The position numbers and the translations under genes were made by a program. A DNA stretch of 64,000 nt. It comes from Cristatella mucedo. Taxonomy: Eukaryota; Bryozoa; Phylactolaemata; Cristatellidae. Below are positions 60,329 through 64,000 of the stretch, in pieces (the first letter of the stretch is position 1; each line of letters opens with the position of its first letter). The DNA lies in assembly GCA_009760855.2 (NCBI GenBank), contig WPIO01000032.1, positions 1,777,001 to 1,841,000 on the forward strand, read 5' to 3'. The notes beneath the pieces were generated by a model, which ran no database searches, was not told the DNA's origin, and saw only the letters and a program-made list of their open reading frames with translations.

Positions 60329-61519
60329 GAGAGAGGGGAGAGAGAGAGAGAGAGAGAGAGAGCTGGCTGTAAGCTCTGCATTGGCCTGTGCAGCACTTGC
60401 TACAGGCAGCAAGCAAATGCTGCGCTGCTTTCACCGTCATACCTGTGCGCCCTTGGGCAGCGAGCGAGGCGCCAGCTCCATCACGCAAGCCGACAGCTCA
60501 TCCTTGACCTGCTCCATGCCACCAACGTAATCATGCTGGCGGCTGAGGGCGACAACGGCAAGGCGCTGATGTCCGGCCGTGCTCAGCAGCTGCTGCCGTC
60601 CCTCAGACGTGGCAAAGAGCCACTCGGCCTCCCTGCGCATGTAAGGCACACCGGCAAGCAGTGAAATCAGGTGGCAATCTCGACGGTAACGCTGCGCCGT
60701 CTCACGGAAGGTGGGCAGCTGTGGATGGCAAGGCGTGACTGGGAGCTGTGCATAGCTGCTCCATTGGCAATCGAAATGATTCGCATGCAAGCCTAAACTT
60801 TTAACATATCAATTCAAATGAGCTCTGCAAGCAGACAGCCATGCCACCAAAGGTGAAAAAGTGGTCACAGGCGTGTGCATAAGTATAAGCAAACGCTCGA
60901 CTGTATCTCTACATGCAAGCTAGTTAAAAATAGGTGTATACATCTACCAGTAAGCTGATATGATAGAAAATAGGTTTCCGACAGTGTACGTATGCACAGC
61001 AAGAAATTGCACACCGTGCTATGCATGCCGAGGCATTACTGCAACCAAGGCCTTACCGTCCCTGGGGAATAATGAACACACCAAATTTTGCCTTCATGAG
61101 CTTCTTCGAGTCAATGACATAGATGGAGTATCGAGGAAGCTCATTCTCAAGTGAATATAAATCAACCTTCACCTCCTCATGACATTCCCTACAGGTGCAA
61201 AAAAAGCAAGATGGAAATTTTAATAATGACAATTGACAGTTTGACAATGCACAGTGGTGAACATGTCAACACACGGTGATAGAGGGAGGCAATTAATGAT
61301 ATGCTGGCTATAGTTAATATGCTCAGCGATTGCATGAAATCGGCCAGAAGCAGTGGCCTCTGCAGGCACATCAGCAAAGGCGCCGATCCCAACGACCTAC
61401 TCGTTGGCTAGCTTGTGCTGCAGCAGGGCATAGTACTGCAGCTCTTTGACAGAATCAACCATCGCAGCAGTCGAGGTGCAGCGCACTGCCTTGCTGCCAA
61501 GAAACACCGTCTCGAGTAC
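18868..61519 (-). CDS. METTL13: METTL13 (eEF1A lysine and N-terminal methyltransferase), C-terminal 446 residues in eight exons
   Basis: METTL13 is a two-domain S-adenosylmethionine-dependent methyltransferase of translation factor eEF1A: in humans the N-terminal domain methylates Lys55 and the C-terminal domain the N-terminal alpha-amine. Eight minus-strand exons were assembled by recognising family motifs and checking junctions: 61401-61519, 61057-61188, 60443-60632, 54201-54381, 52090-52182, 43450-43535, 40122-40257, 18868-19271. All are GT-AG with matching phases, total 1341 nt, 446 residues plus stop. Numbering from the first exon seen, the linker occupies about 1-210 and the C-terminal methyltransferase domain about 210-446, with SAM motif GLGGG at 251-255, VEID near 273-276 and VDVDSKD near 321-327. 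Human METTL13 has 699 residues, so about 220-250 N-terminal residues including the first methyltransferase domain lie beyond the right edge. Introns measure 212, 424, 6061, 2018, 8554, 3192 and 20850 bp and hold most of the repeats listed. Confidence 0.93.
19770..20738 (+). mobile_element. L2/CR1-like LINE fragment split by a SINE
   Basis: GATGTAGGCACAGTCTCTC... GACGTTTGATACCGTTGCTCACC corresponds to the RT block with F-D-T-I-D-H in other copies. After the SINE insertion the RT sequence resumes at 20033 (CCTTCTTGGACGCTTGGC) and continues to the LGV/SRLxF region at 20740. Stops and frameshifts throughout. Confidence 0.8.
19856..20024 (-). mobile_element. SINE-A inserted in LINE, with target-site duplication
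   Basis: On the minus strand it begins near GCCGTGATGGCACACTAGGT, carries a diverged B box and the body GGTGATAGCCGTAAAGGCTC, and ends at AGCTAG. It is flanked by GCTCACCA at 19848-19855 and 20025-20032, an 8-bp direct repeat. It sits in the last METTL13 intron, within a LINE RT block. Confidence 0.88.
20738..20815 (-). mobile_element. LINE 3' tail fragment
   Basis: AATAATAATAATGATAATTC followed by the complement of the tail (CACCCTAAGATAACTTAATA... AGCACTTTACA). Opposite in orientation to the LINE piece it abuts. Confidence 0.7.
20816..22890. other. METTL13 intron, no gene recognised
   Basis: Contains open frames on minus (22206-21748) and plus (21178-21429) with no recognisable motif. Nothing else I can support. 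Confidence 0.4.
22899..23027 (+). repeat. Two-copy tandem duplication, 68-bp period
   Basis: ACTCAGCCTTGCTCGGTCCG through GAGCATCTGCAA occurs twice with no difference that I can see over about 60 bp, suggesting a recent duplication. Confidence 0.92.
23074..23470 (-). mobile_element. LINE 3' UTR and tail fragments, two adjacent
   Basis: Two tails in the minus orientation, at 23074-23150 (AATAATAATA... GAACTAAATCTTTGTCTAGG) and 23398-23465 (AATAATAACC... GAACCAAATCTCTATCCAGG). Between them is the complement of the LINE C-terminal block (GGATTTGAGGTTGGTTGGA near 23360). Confidence 0.65.
23480..23630 (+). mobile_element. Degenerate SINE-A
   Basis: AAGGCGCTAGCTCTTCACGA and TTCGTTCGACCC resemble the SINE-A promoter region. 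GGTGGCCATAGCAGTTACGA then TTCTGCTGCTATATAAATGA and GGCTGTTGAATCGGC match its 3' body in order. Confidence 0.6.
23905..24590 (-). mobile_element. L2/CR1-like LINE fragment (RT)
   Basis: The complement reads LINE blocks in order. GAATCTGGTGGTCAATTGTG at 24498-24517 is the complement of the DTIDHQ RT motif, and the palm region lies near 24250-24290. The same TGGTGGTCAATTGTGTCAAA string recurs at 62038. Confidence 0.7.
24593..24880 (-). mobile_element. L2/CR1-like LINE fragment (RT palm)
   Basis: The frame on minus reads [17 protein letters not shown], then [15 protein letters not shown], containing the RT catalytic A/YADD-type motif (here ADD). It is contiguous with non-LINE sequence on its 5' side (24880-25460). 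Confidence 0.8.
24881..25870. other. METTL13 intron, unassigned open frames
   Basis: Long minus-strand frames (25429 inward and 25458-25120) run through this segment. They show no recognisable domain; composition is Ser, Pro and Arg rich. It may be part of an unidentified repeat joined to the LINE at 24880. Confidence 0.3.
26005..26192 (+). mobile_element. SINE-A, near full length
   Basis: Starts GAGCCGTGATGGCACACTAG, then AAGGCGGTTGC, CACGGCCTCGGTCCCGAGG, B box GGGTTCCATTCC, body GGTGGTGATAGCCATAAAGG, CTTCTGTCGCTATACAAAAA, GAGGCTGTTTAATCAGC and a TTTATTTATTTAT tail. The best-preserved copy. Confidence 0.9.
26200..27690. other. METTL13 intron, no gene recognised
   Basis: No repeat or motif identified. 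Some open frames near 27240-27520 have no family resemblance. Confidence 0.35.
27698..27797 (+). repeat. (TC)n microsatellite with CCTG interruptions
   Basis: About 100 bp of TC repeat broken by CCTGTCTC units. Confidence 0.95.
27798..28440. other. METTL13 intron, unassigned open frame
   Basis: An open minus-strand frame of about 120 codons (28282 to 27911) has balanced composition but no recognisable domain. Confidence 0.25.
28482..28610 (+). repeat. (TC)n microsatellite
   Basis: Imperfect TCTC/TTTC repeat. Confidence 0.93.
28795..28912 (+). repeat. CA-rich imperfect repeat
   Basis: ACACACAT and GCGCACAC words over about 115 bp. Confidence 0.8.
29106..29203 (+). repeat. Two-copy tandem duplication, 49-bp period
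   Basis: ATGGCAAATAGCACCACGAG and ATGGCAAAGAGCACTATGAG start two units that share CAGTGGCAGCACTGCAGCAC. Differs at about four positions. Confidence 0.9.
29578..29760 (-). mobile_element. LINE 3' tail fragment
   Basis: AATAATAAATGATAAATTC followed by the complement of the tail (CACCCTAAGAGAACTGAATC) and 3' UTR sequence with CAGCATATGCTGTGATATGC. Confidence 0.65.
30496..30601 (+). repeat. (GA)n microsatellite
   Basis: About 105 bp, nearly pure, followed by a (GCAT)4 run at 30602-30618. Confidence 0.97.
30820..31040 (+). mobile_element. Diverged copy of the ATTAC-tailed retroelement 3' end
   Basis: GCTACTCACTTCCACGACTG, then GTCTGTTGGCTACC and GCATAACACCCAC... TTGTAGAGCTACAG follow the same order as in 44580-44770. 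Confidence 0.55.
31803..34750 (+). mobile_element. L2/CR1-like LINE, longest copy (endonuclease and reverse transcriptase), inactive
   Basis: Apurinic-type endonuclease blocks occur at 31830-32420: a WNAxSM-like start, [12 protein letters not shown] near 31920, [17 protein letters not shown] near 32145 (family motif YRPPG), GDFSIHFD near 32250 (GDFN motif, Asn replaced by Ser) and [18 protein letters not shown] near 32335. RT blocks follow: [17 protein letters not shown] (33400-33455), [15 protein letters not shown] (33668-33715, with VND where RT has ADD), [20 protein letters not shown] (34060-34120), [16 protein letters not shown] (34270-34315). It ends with the family tail and ATTATTATT at 34745. 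Several frameshifts and stops make it dead; the altered VND also removes one catalytic Asp context. Confidence 0.88.
34760..36290. other. METTL13 intron; purine-rich stretch
   Basis: 35230-35730 is strongly A/G biased on plus (AGAGAGGAAGAAGAGAAG words) with a short GA run at 35346-35364. No gene recognised. Confidence 0.45.
36291..36432 (-). mobile_element. SINE-B (tRNA-like head with LINE tail)
   Basis: On minus: GGTGGTTAAGGTGCTTG (A box), GGTCGTGGGCTCGAGCCC (B box), then GTGAAGCCCCTGAATAGAAA and TTCTCTTAGGGTGCTATACA, matching the LINE tail. Same layout as 15284-15415. Confidence 0.82.
36440..37660. other. METTL13 intron, nothing recognised
   Basis: No coding motif or repeat that I can support. 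Confidence 0.35.
37665..37935 (+). repeat. Dispersed repeat R-Y, copy 2
   Basis: Same ordered blocks as 17915-18176 (GGCCATGTTTGACTGGATAG, AAAAACGTGACCTTAATC, ACATCAAAAGATAGCTCGTG, TTTGTGCCAATTTGCATTCC). The open frame visible here is not conserved in the other copy. Confidence 0.75.
38680..38755 (-). mobile_element. Fragment of the ATTAC-tailed retroelement
   Basis: The complement reads GCATAACACCCACTTAGTCC then TAGTGGCATTGTAGAGTTAC, matching 44720-44770. Confidence 0.55.
38755..39800 (-). mobile_element. Second LINE family (3' part) interrupted by L2-like LINE 3' fragments
   Basis: 38770-38925 and 39540-39710 together match the continuous segment 48440-48780 in the same order. The interruption (about 38930-39540) holds two minus-oriented L2-like 3' ends, one starting at 38984 (AATAATAATAAC plus tail) and one around 39300-39540 with the C-terminal block complement. 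Confidence 0.65.
40122..40257 (-). CDS. METTL13: METTL13 exon g
   Basis: The acceptor is CTTTACAAACAG (ending 40258) and the donor GTAGGT at 40121. It encodes residues 268-312 plus one base. [16 protein letters not shown] aligns with human AVEIDPSMLEVATQWF, where the Glu and Asp after the second beta strand contact S-adenosylmethionine in this fold, and [14 protein letters not shown] aligns with DRMKVHIADGLDYI. Confidence 0.93.
40478..40800 (+). mobile_element. Degenerate tRNA-like SINE pieces
   Basis: TTAGCCCAGCAGTGAGGCGC and GTGGATTCAAGTCC resemble A and B boxes at 40484-40525. A second segment near 40735-40775 (AAGGCTTTTTTGCAGCCATA, AACAAGGCCACTGATAAGAC) resembles the SINE-A 3' body. Just upstream of METTL13 exon g. 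Confidence 0.45.
41427..41990 (-). mobile_element. L2/CR1-like LINE 3' fragment
   Basis: Begins with AAT-type repeat and tail (CTAAATAAACTAAATCTATA, CAGGCACTTTAAAATTAA). GAGTTCCGGACTTTCGGTGC at 41783 is the complement of the [10 protein letters not shown]-coding C-terminal block. ORF remnants only. Confidence 0.65.
42170..42725 (-). mobile_element. L2/CR1-like LINE 3' fragment
   Basis: Contains complements of the C-terminal block (CTTTTTCAATGTCAAGTAAG at 42210, GAACTCCAGACTTTGGGGGT at 42249, GGATTTGAGGTTAATTAAAG at 42297), and further RT sequence up to 42700 (GACAGACAAGCCTAGCTGGA at 42510). Confidence 0.7.
43066..43098 (+). repeat. Three 11-bp tandem units containing CACGTG
   Basis: GACACGTGACC occurs three times head to tail, with the canonical E-box hexamer in each. 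It lies in a METTL13 intron about 350 bp from exon f. Confidence 0.9.
43213..43330 (+). repeat. (GA)n microsatellite
   Basis: About 115 bp with a few A and GGG interruptions; 120 bp downstream of the exon f donor on the gene strand. Confidence 0.97.
43450..43535 (-). CDS. METTL13: METTL13 exon f (SAM-binding motif I)
   Basis: The acceptor is TCATTCACTTTTCAG (ending 43536) and the donor AAG/GTAAGT a full consensus at 43449. It encodes residues 240-267: [20 protein letters not shown] followed by FPK. This matches human LALLVVGLGGGSLPLFVHDHFPK, the glycine-rich S-adenosylmethionine-binding loop. It ends in phase 0. Confidence 0.93.
44570..44780 (+). mobile_element. ATTAC-tailed retroelement 3' end
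   Basis: Matches 9930-10020 at its end (GCCTAACACCGACTTAATCC, TAGAGCTACAACCGGAGATA, then ATTACATTAG) and 30820-31030 upstream. Confidence 0.6.
45110..45437 (+). mobile_element. L2/CR1-like LINE 3' end
   Basis: The tail at 45340-45437 (TTGCAGAGAGCTGTCAAGTG, CCCGGACAGAGATTTGATTC, then ATTATTATT) follows the family pattern. Upstream sequence is weakly similar. Confidence 0.6.
45450..47020. other. METTL13 intron with unassigned minus-strand frames
   Basis: Minus frames at 46355-46044 and 46744-46418 have a normal amino-acid mix (including Trp, Phe and Cys) but match nothing I recognise. They could be part of an old unidentified transposon. A G run of about 13 lies at 46797-46809. Confidence 0.25.
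47030..48000 (+). mobile_element. L2/CR1-like LINE fragment
   Basis: Scrambled RT C-terminal sequence: TGACCTTTTGCCAGATGACC at 47270, the [12 protein letters not shown] block near 47420, [21 protein letters not shown]-like sequence near 47650-47710, and a tail ending at 47990 (GAGATTAGGTTCTCTTAGGG). Degenerate. Confidence 0.7.
48430..48790 (-). mobile_element. Second LINE family, C-terminal fragment
   Basis: The minus frame reads [20 protein letters not shown], which resembles the GDRSFSVAAPRLWNSLP-type end of CR1/Jockey-group RT proteins and differs from the L2-like family in this window. Same element as 38770-38925 plus 39540-39710. Confidence 0.6.
48890..49037 (+). mobile_element. SINE-A nested in LINE, 5' truncated
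   Basis: CAGGCGGTTGCTTTCATGAC, then CTCGGTCCCGAGGTCGTGGG, B box GTTCGATTCC, body and GGCTGTTTAAGCAGCTAAGA. LINE sequence homologous to 33085-33120 continues on both sides (AACATAATTAATATG before, CAGATCATGTCC after). The first part of the A box is missing. Confidence 0.85.
49150..49204 (-). mobile_element. LINE tail fragment inserted inside another LINE copy
   Basis: The host reads CCCAGTCTCCCTTCT, then this insert, then ACCATTCCTATCAAAGACAC; the copy at 33190-33230 has the same host sequence uninterrupted. The insert is the AAT repeat and the tail, in reverse orientation. Confidence 0.85.
50760..51660 (-). mobile_element. Second LINE family, RT fragment
   Basis: The minus frame 51442-51239 reads [20 protein letters not shown] then [16 protein letters not shown], a clear RT palm with YAD motif (second Asp changed to Val), followed by a [17 protein letters not shown] block. 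It differs clearly from the L2-like copies. Confidence 0.78.
52090..52182 (-). CDS. METTL13: METTL13 exon e (start of C-terminal methyltransferase domain)
   Basis: This 93-bp exon was found by looking for a phase 1 to phase 1 exon between its neighbours. The acceptor is TGTGTTTTGTAG (ending 52183) and the donor GTAAGG at 52089. It encodes residues 209-238 with split codons on both sides (Lys208, Asp239). The segment [18 protein letters not shown] aligns with human CCEHHKAMIAGLALLRNP. The Lys-rich spacer of human METTL13 just before this point (about 30 residues) is almost absent here. The call rests on spacing, phase and moderate similarity. Confidence 0.8.
53749..54114 (+). other. Unassigned open frame
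   Basis: About 120 codons open on plus, including a [20 protein letters not shown] segment with a CxxC...CxxC pattern that could bind zinc. The frame ends in a tRNA-like B box (GGTCGTGGGTTCAAGAC at 54085-54101), so the 3' end at least is repeat-derived. It lies within a METTL13 intron on the opposite strand. I do not recognise it. Confidence 0.2.
54201..54381 (-). CDS. METTL13: METTL13 exon d
   Basis: The acceptor is CTCTTTTGTCCTAG (ending 54382) and the donor GTGAGC at 54200. It encodes residues 148-207 plus one base. [11 protein letters not shown] (148-158) matches human VPFLSVGGDIG, and the end ([14 protein letters not shown]) matches FLSNRNVVQSEARL. This is the last linker segment before the catalytic C-terminal domain. 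Confidence 0.92.
54648..54765 (-). mobile_element. Probable diverged SINE-B
   Basis: On minus: a B-box-like GTCGGTTCAAGTGC and a tail-like GCCTCTTCTGTGGGGCTATG followed by TAAATGAAG, in the order seen in the two better SINE-B copies. Confidence 0.5.
54770..57940. other. METTL13 intron, mostly unassigned
   Basis: A G run at 55501-55510. 56820-57030 may be a minus LINE remnant: its minus frame shares LLxAFNPxxS with one at 6150-6200. Otherwise nothing I can support. Confidence 0.3.
57949..58604. mobile_element. Non-autonomous Tigger/pogo-like DNA transposon (MITE), 656 bp
   Basis: The left end CAGTCGACCCTCGTTTATCG and the complement of the right end (CAGTCGTCCCTCACGGCTTC, then ATCGGGGC) form imperfect terminal inverted repeats. 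TA dinucleotides flank both ends (57947-57948, 58605-58606), the target duplication expected of Tc1/mariner/pogo elements. The interior (GCGAAGTAGGATTTTTCATT and ATTAGAGCCCTCCGGACATG) is like that of widespread Tigger-type elements, from memory. A 62-codon minus frame with an acidic end (58540-58352) may be a transposase remnant, which I cannot confirm. Confidence 0.8.
58985..59985. mobile_element. Fold-back-like element with long inverted arms
   Basis: The complement of 58985-59300 matches 59720-59985 block by block: TAGATATGTTGCTTCCGGTT against AAATATGTAGTTTCCGGTTT, then the GGTTYGCATAATCA-type block, AACTTCCG, CATTTCTAA and AAGGTACC.TAAACAAA. Arms are about 260-310 bp and diverged. The centre (59300-59700) has no coding frame of note. 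Confidence 0.72.
59015..59094 (+). repeat. Exact tandem duplication, 40-bp period
   Basis: TCGACTGTTTGTTCATGGTA then CCTTTCAAAAGGCAAACATG occurs twice without mismatch. It lies in the left arm of the fold-back-like element. Confidence 0.95.
60250..60362 (+). repeat. (GA)n microsatellite
   Basis: About 110 bp. On the METTL13 strand it is a TC tract starting about 80 nt after the exon c donor. Confidence 0.97.
60443..60632 (-). CDS. METTL13: METTL13 exon c
   Basis: The exon begins with the last base of Arg84 and encodes residues 85-147. [15 protein letters not shown] corresponds to human ETEWLFGMDEGRKQL, and [11 protein letters not shown] to ELSARVMELAP. The acceptor (CATGCGCAG, 60641-60633) has a weak pyrimidine tract; the donor is CAG/GTATGA at 60442. 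A 110-bp GA/TC repeat starts about 80 bp downstream of the donor. Confidence 0.93.
61057..61188 (-). CDS. METTL13: METTL13 exon b
   Basis: The acceptor (CTTTTTTTGCACCTGTAG, ending at 61189) has a strong pyrimidine tract; the donor is GTAAGG at 61056. It encodes residues 41-83 plus two bases. The segment [10 protein letters not shown] (58-67) and the ending [10 protein letters not shown] (75-84) match human PRYTLHVVDS and FAIFIIPQGR. The intron to the previous exon is only 212 bp. Confidence 0.92.
61401..61519 (-). CDS. METTL13: METTL13 exon a (linker between the two methyltransferase domains)
   Basis: The acceptor is TTTTGTGTTGCAG ending at 61520, and the donor GTAGGT begins at 61400. It encodes 39 codons plus two bases. 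Its second half ([14 protein letters not shown], residues 24-37) matches the human stretch around AVQERQQYAWLCSQL. The split codon GA/G gives Glu40. The exon starts in phase 0, so at least one earlier exon is needed; none was found between 61520 and 64000. Confidence 0.82.
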
Positions 61520-61639
61520 CTGCAACACAAAAGGTAAGCAACTAGCTAATGTCGGGATTAAAGACAACATAAGTCTGTACAATACTGCTTGGAGTGAACT
61601 TTTTTGCATTTACTTGATTACGGGAAGACATCACTAGAG

Positions 61640-62470
61640 TGGTGCTAGGTGAACAAATCTGGAGGGTGAGGTCTTCAGACTTGAAGGTAGCACCAGGCGC
61701 ACTCGCTACTCTTAAGTTGGTCTTATCGTTGCAAAGCTTTGGGAAGTTAGTGGTCATCCAAGTGGGGACTTTGGTCGATGCAGGCAGGGAGGTAATTAAA
61801 TGAGTCATATGTGCAGTACGGCTTGGCCGAAGGATAGGTAGAGCTGAGTGCCATCGACGGAGAAACAAAAGTCAAGGTGGTTTTTGGTGATGACATCGGC
61901 CAGAAGAAGAACATAGACAGTAAGAAGGGGCCCCCCAGATGACCGAGAGAGCGCTAGTTTAGCCCTGTGTTTAGGTCCAGTTTAGCCCCATGCCATTTTA
62001 TAACTAGGCATGTGGAGAGGCACTTCAGAAGAATCTGGTGGTCAATTGTGTCAAATGCTTCCGAGAGATCTCGGAGTACTACCAGAGAAGCCCTATCCCC
62101 ACCAGCATTTTTCAGAGGATGATTGTAAACTCTAAACAGAGTAATTTATGTGGAATAGCTAGCCCTTAATCCCGACTGGAACTTGCTAGCAAGATCGGAT
62201 GAAAGGACGCATTTTTCATCCGCTGGGTCACCACTCAGTCAAGTGTCTTCGATAAGAATGGCAGAAGTAAGACTGGATGAAAGTTAACTGGGTTCTTATG
62301 ATCTAGGAAATGCTTTTAATGAGTGACTACACAACAGCTGTTTCAGAGGGTGAGGAACTTCATTGATAACCAGGGACGTATTAAGAATATTTGCATGGTG
62401 GGCAGCAACAGGTCTAGGCAACTCATCAGGATATCTGTTTGGAAAAGAACTAAAAGTTAGGAGACAAATT
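61640..62470 (-). mobile_element. L2/CR1-like LINE fragment (RT)
   Basis: GAATCTGGTGGTCAATTGTG at 62030-62049 is the complement of the DTIDHQ motif. 61640-61900 matches the complement of the palm to LGV region, in the same order as 24090-24300. The part beyond 62120 (TCAAGTGTCTTCGATAAGAA) also resembles 5866-5885. Confidence 0.7.
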
Positions 62471-62505
62471 TAGCAACCATTTCATTAGAGGCTGACGTGA
62501 ATGAG

Positions 62506-62592
<87 letters not shown>
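62506..62592 (+). repeat. (GA)n microsatellite
   Basis: About 85 bp, nearly pure. Confidence 0.97.
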
Positions 62593-62595
<3 letters not shown>

Positions 62596-62904
62596 AGTGC
62601 GCTGTGCGGCTGCAGTCAGAGGCAAGGACGGCAGCAAGAGAATGCATCCTTGATGTGGCCTATACTAAACAAAGAATCTGGATAAACACTGCTCAGTCAA
62701 CACATAAAGTCAACTCAGTCAACACAGTCAACAGATCACTGCTAGTATGGTTACTTGTGAGCAGTTGAGGAGAAGGTCAATAATGGAGATTAACACTTCT
62801 GGTTTATTGATCTGCAACTTTGGAATTATCCCACACCAGCCACGACGCATTTTTCTGTACACATGCATTTTGCTGTATGCAGCCAAAGTAAATGTCCCAT
62901 AGCT

Positions 62905-63395
62905 TCATGTTCTGCAATCGTGGACTTGTATAGCAAAATGTATCCAAACAAAATCAGAAATGTTTACAAGAAATCTGTGATAGTAGCAGAGCTAAACTTG
63001 CATTCCAACTTTCACTCTGATAAGTGAAGTATTTGTCGAGTTATTGAATTTACAAGGCATCAACTTATACTGAAAATGAACCTGCATAAAAGTCACCAGC
63101 ATGACAGTCAACAAGCCACATTCATTTACCTAGGTCTAACAAGGTTCAACATGTCGGGATACAAGTCGCACATGATGCAGAAACCGGTACACTTTTAATT
63201 TGTAGATATGTTGCTTCCGGTTTACACCTAGGTGGGAAAATGGTTTGCATAATCAGTTTTCTTTTTATGTAGAAGTCATCACAACTTCTGATCCAATTGT
63301 AACACATTTGTCTTTTGTAAGGTACCCTAAACAAGTATTCGATTCCCAGATCAATTTTTTACGTATTTTCTTGATATTCGCCCTAAGAAAATAGC
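62905..63395 (+). mobile_element. Partial second copy of the fold-back-like element
   Basis: Matches 59510-59985 in the same orientation: GCAATCG.. near the start, GAATTTACAAGGCATCAA, ACTGAAAATGAAC, TTCAACA, GGTTTGCA.AATCA, AAGGTACCCTAAACAA.TATTCGATT. The left inverted arm was not found. Confidence 0.78.
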
Positions 63396-64000
63396 TTACA
63401 TAATTATTGGTGTACAATAACCCCCTCCCAATGAGGGACTCGTGCATAAAGCACCCCAAGGAGGTACAGATAAATCGGTGGTAAATGAAGTGTGCTAAGA
63501 TGCCGGCCAATGGCCAGGTCCAACTCTCAGTTCCTTCTCTCGTTGAAGGAATGGAGTATGATGCTAACCAAAAGAGTGTCACCGTCACTGCATGTACGTA
63601 CAGGGTAAAGTAAGCTTCACCCTTCCTTATCCTTAGCAAACAACACCTGCAATAGTCATCCCTGAGGCCAGCAGTTCGGAAATATTATTAAGTTCGGCAT
63701 ACCTTCAAAGGGCTAGTATGAATGGTATAAGCCAACCGGCATTCTAATGGCAACAGCTGCTGGCACTCTAGAGCCGGCCTGGCATGGTATAGTGCCTACC
63801 ATTAGGATTACATGAATTACGAGAAGATCACAACTAGGAGCCTAAGCGAGCAAGATGCAGCATGCACAGCAGGCACACTAGCAATGAGAAGGGTCTACAA
63901 AAATGCAGAACCAGCCAAGTTTGGAACACACGGGCGGCAACAGTCTGGTGGGCAAGCCGTTTGTCAGTGGTCTGATCATCCCAAATGAGCTGCCTTATCG
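63396..64000. other. No feature recognised
   Basis: No METTL13 upstream exon or known repeat seen in this last segment. Confidence 0.4.

Overview
The window is nuclear DNA from an animal: two split protein-coding genes with GT-AG introns, GC-rich blocks that look like CpG islands, long dinucleotide microsatellites, and many broken non-LTR retrotransposons, tRNA-like SINEs and short DNA elements. I see no bacterial operons, CRISPR array, rRNA or phage. The species cannot be named from the sequence. The mix of L2/CR1-like LINEs and tRNA-headed SINEs carrying a LINE tail would suit an invertebrate or basal-chordate genome, but this is inference.

Both recognised genes lie on the minus strand. 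At the left edge are the first two coding exons of a FOXRED2-like flavoprotein (2190 down to 1012, continuing off the left side), preceded by a GC-rich promoter region (about 2.2-3.2 kb). The C-terminal part of METTL13 (eEF1A methyltransferase) runs from 61519 down to its stop at 18868. It has eight exons (61401-61519, 61057-61188, 60443-60632, 54201-54381, 52090-52182, 43450-43535, 40122-40257, 18868-19271). All seven junctions are GT-AG with matching phases, and the exons sum to 1341 nt (446 codons plus stop). The N-terminal methyltransferase domain must lie beyond the right edge. METTL13 introns make up most of the window; the last is about 20.85 kb.

Repeats fill the rest. One L2/CR1-like LINE family (endonuclease plus reverse transcriptase, ending in a conserved tail and an AAT-type repeat) occurs at least a dozen times on both strands. 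The longest copy (about 31.8-34.75 kb) still shows endonuclease and RT blocks but is full of stops and frameshifts. A second LINE family lies on the minus strand near 38.8, 39.6, 48.6 and 51.3 kb. SINE-A (tRNA-like, about 170 bp) has copies near 8.1, 12.7, 19.9, 26.1 and 49.0 kb; two are nested inside LINE copies, one with an 8-bp target duplication. SINE-B (near 15.35, 36.35 and probably 54.7 kb) carries the LINE tail. A TA-flanked Tigger/pogo-like MITE lies at 57949-58604, next to a 1-kb element with roughly 300-bp inverted arms (about 58985-59985).

Region by region: 1-1011 LINE fragment and purine/AT repeats in a FOXRED2 intron; 1012-3300 FOXRED2 exons and promoter; 3.3-6.4 kb minus LINE copies and GGA arrays; 6.4-18.4 kb intergenic, with a second GC-rich block at 12.0-14.1 kb in which no gene could be found; 18.4-61.5 kb METTL13; 61.5-64 kb the next METTL13 intron or upstream sequence. 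The two genes have separate roles (flavoprotein oxidoreductase; translation-factor methylation), and nothing ties them functionally. I did not find a previously undescribed biological system. The most useful results are the METTL13 gene model and the nested repeat architecture.
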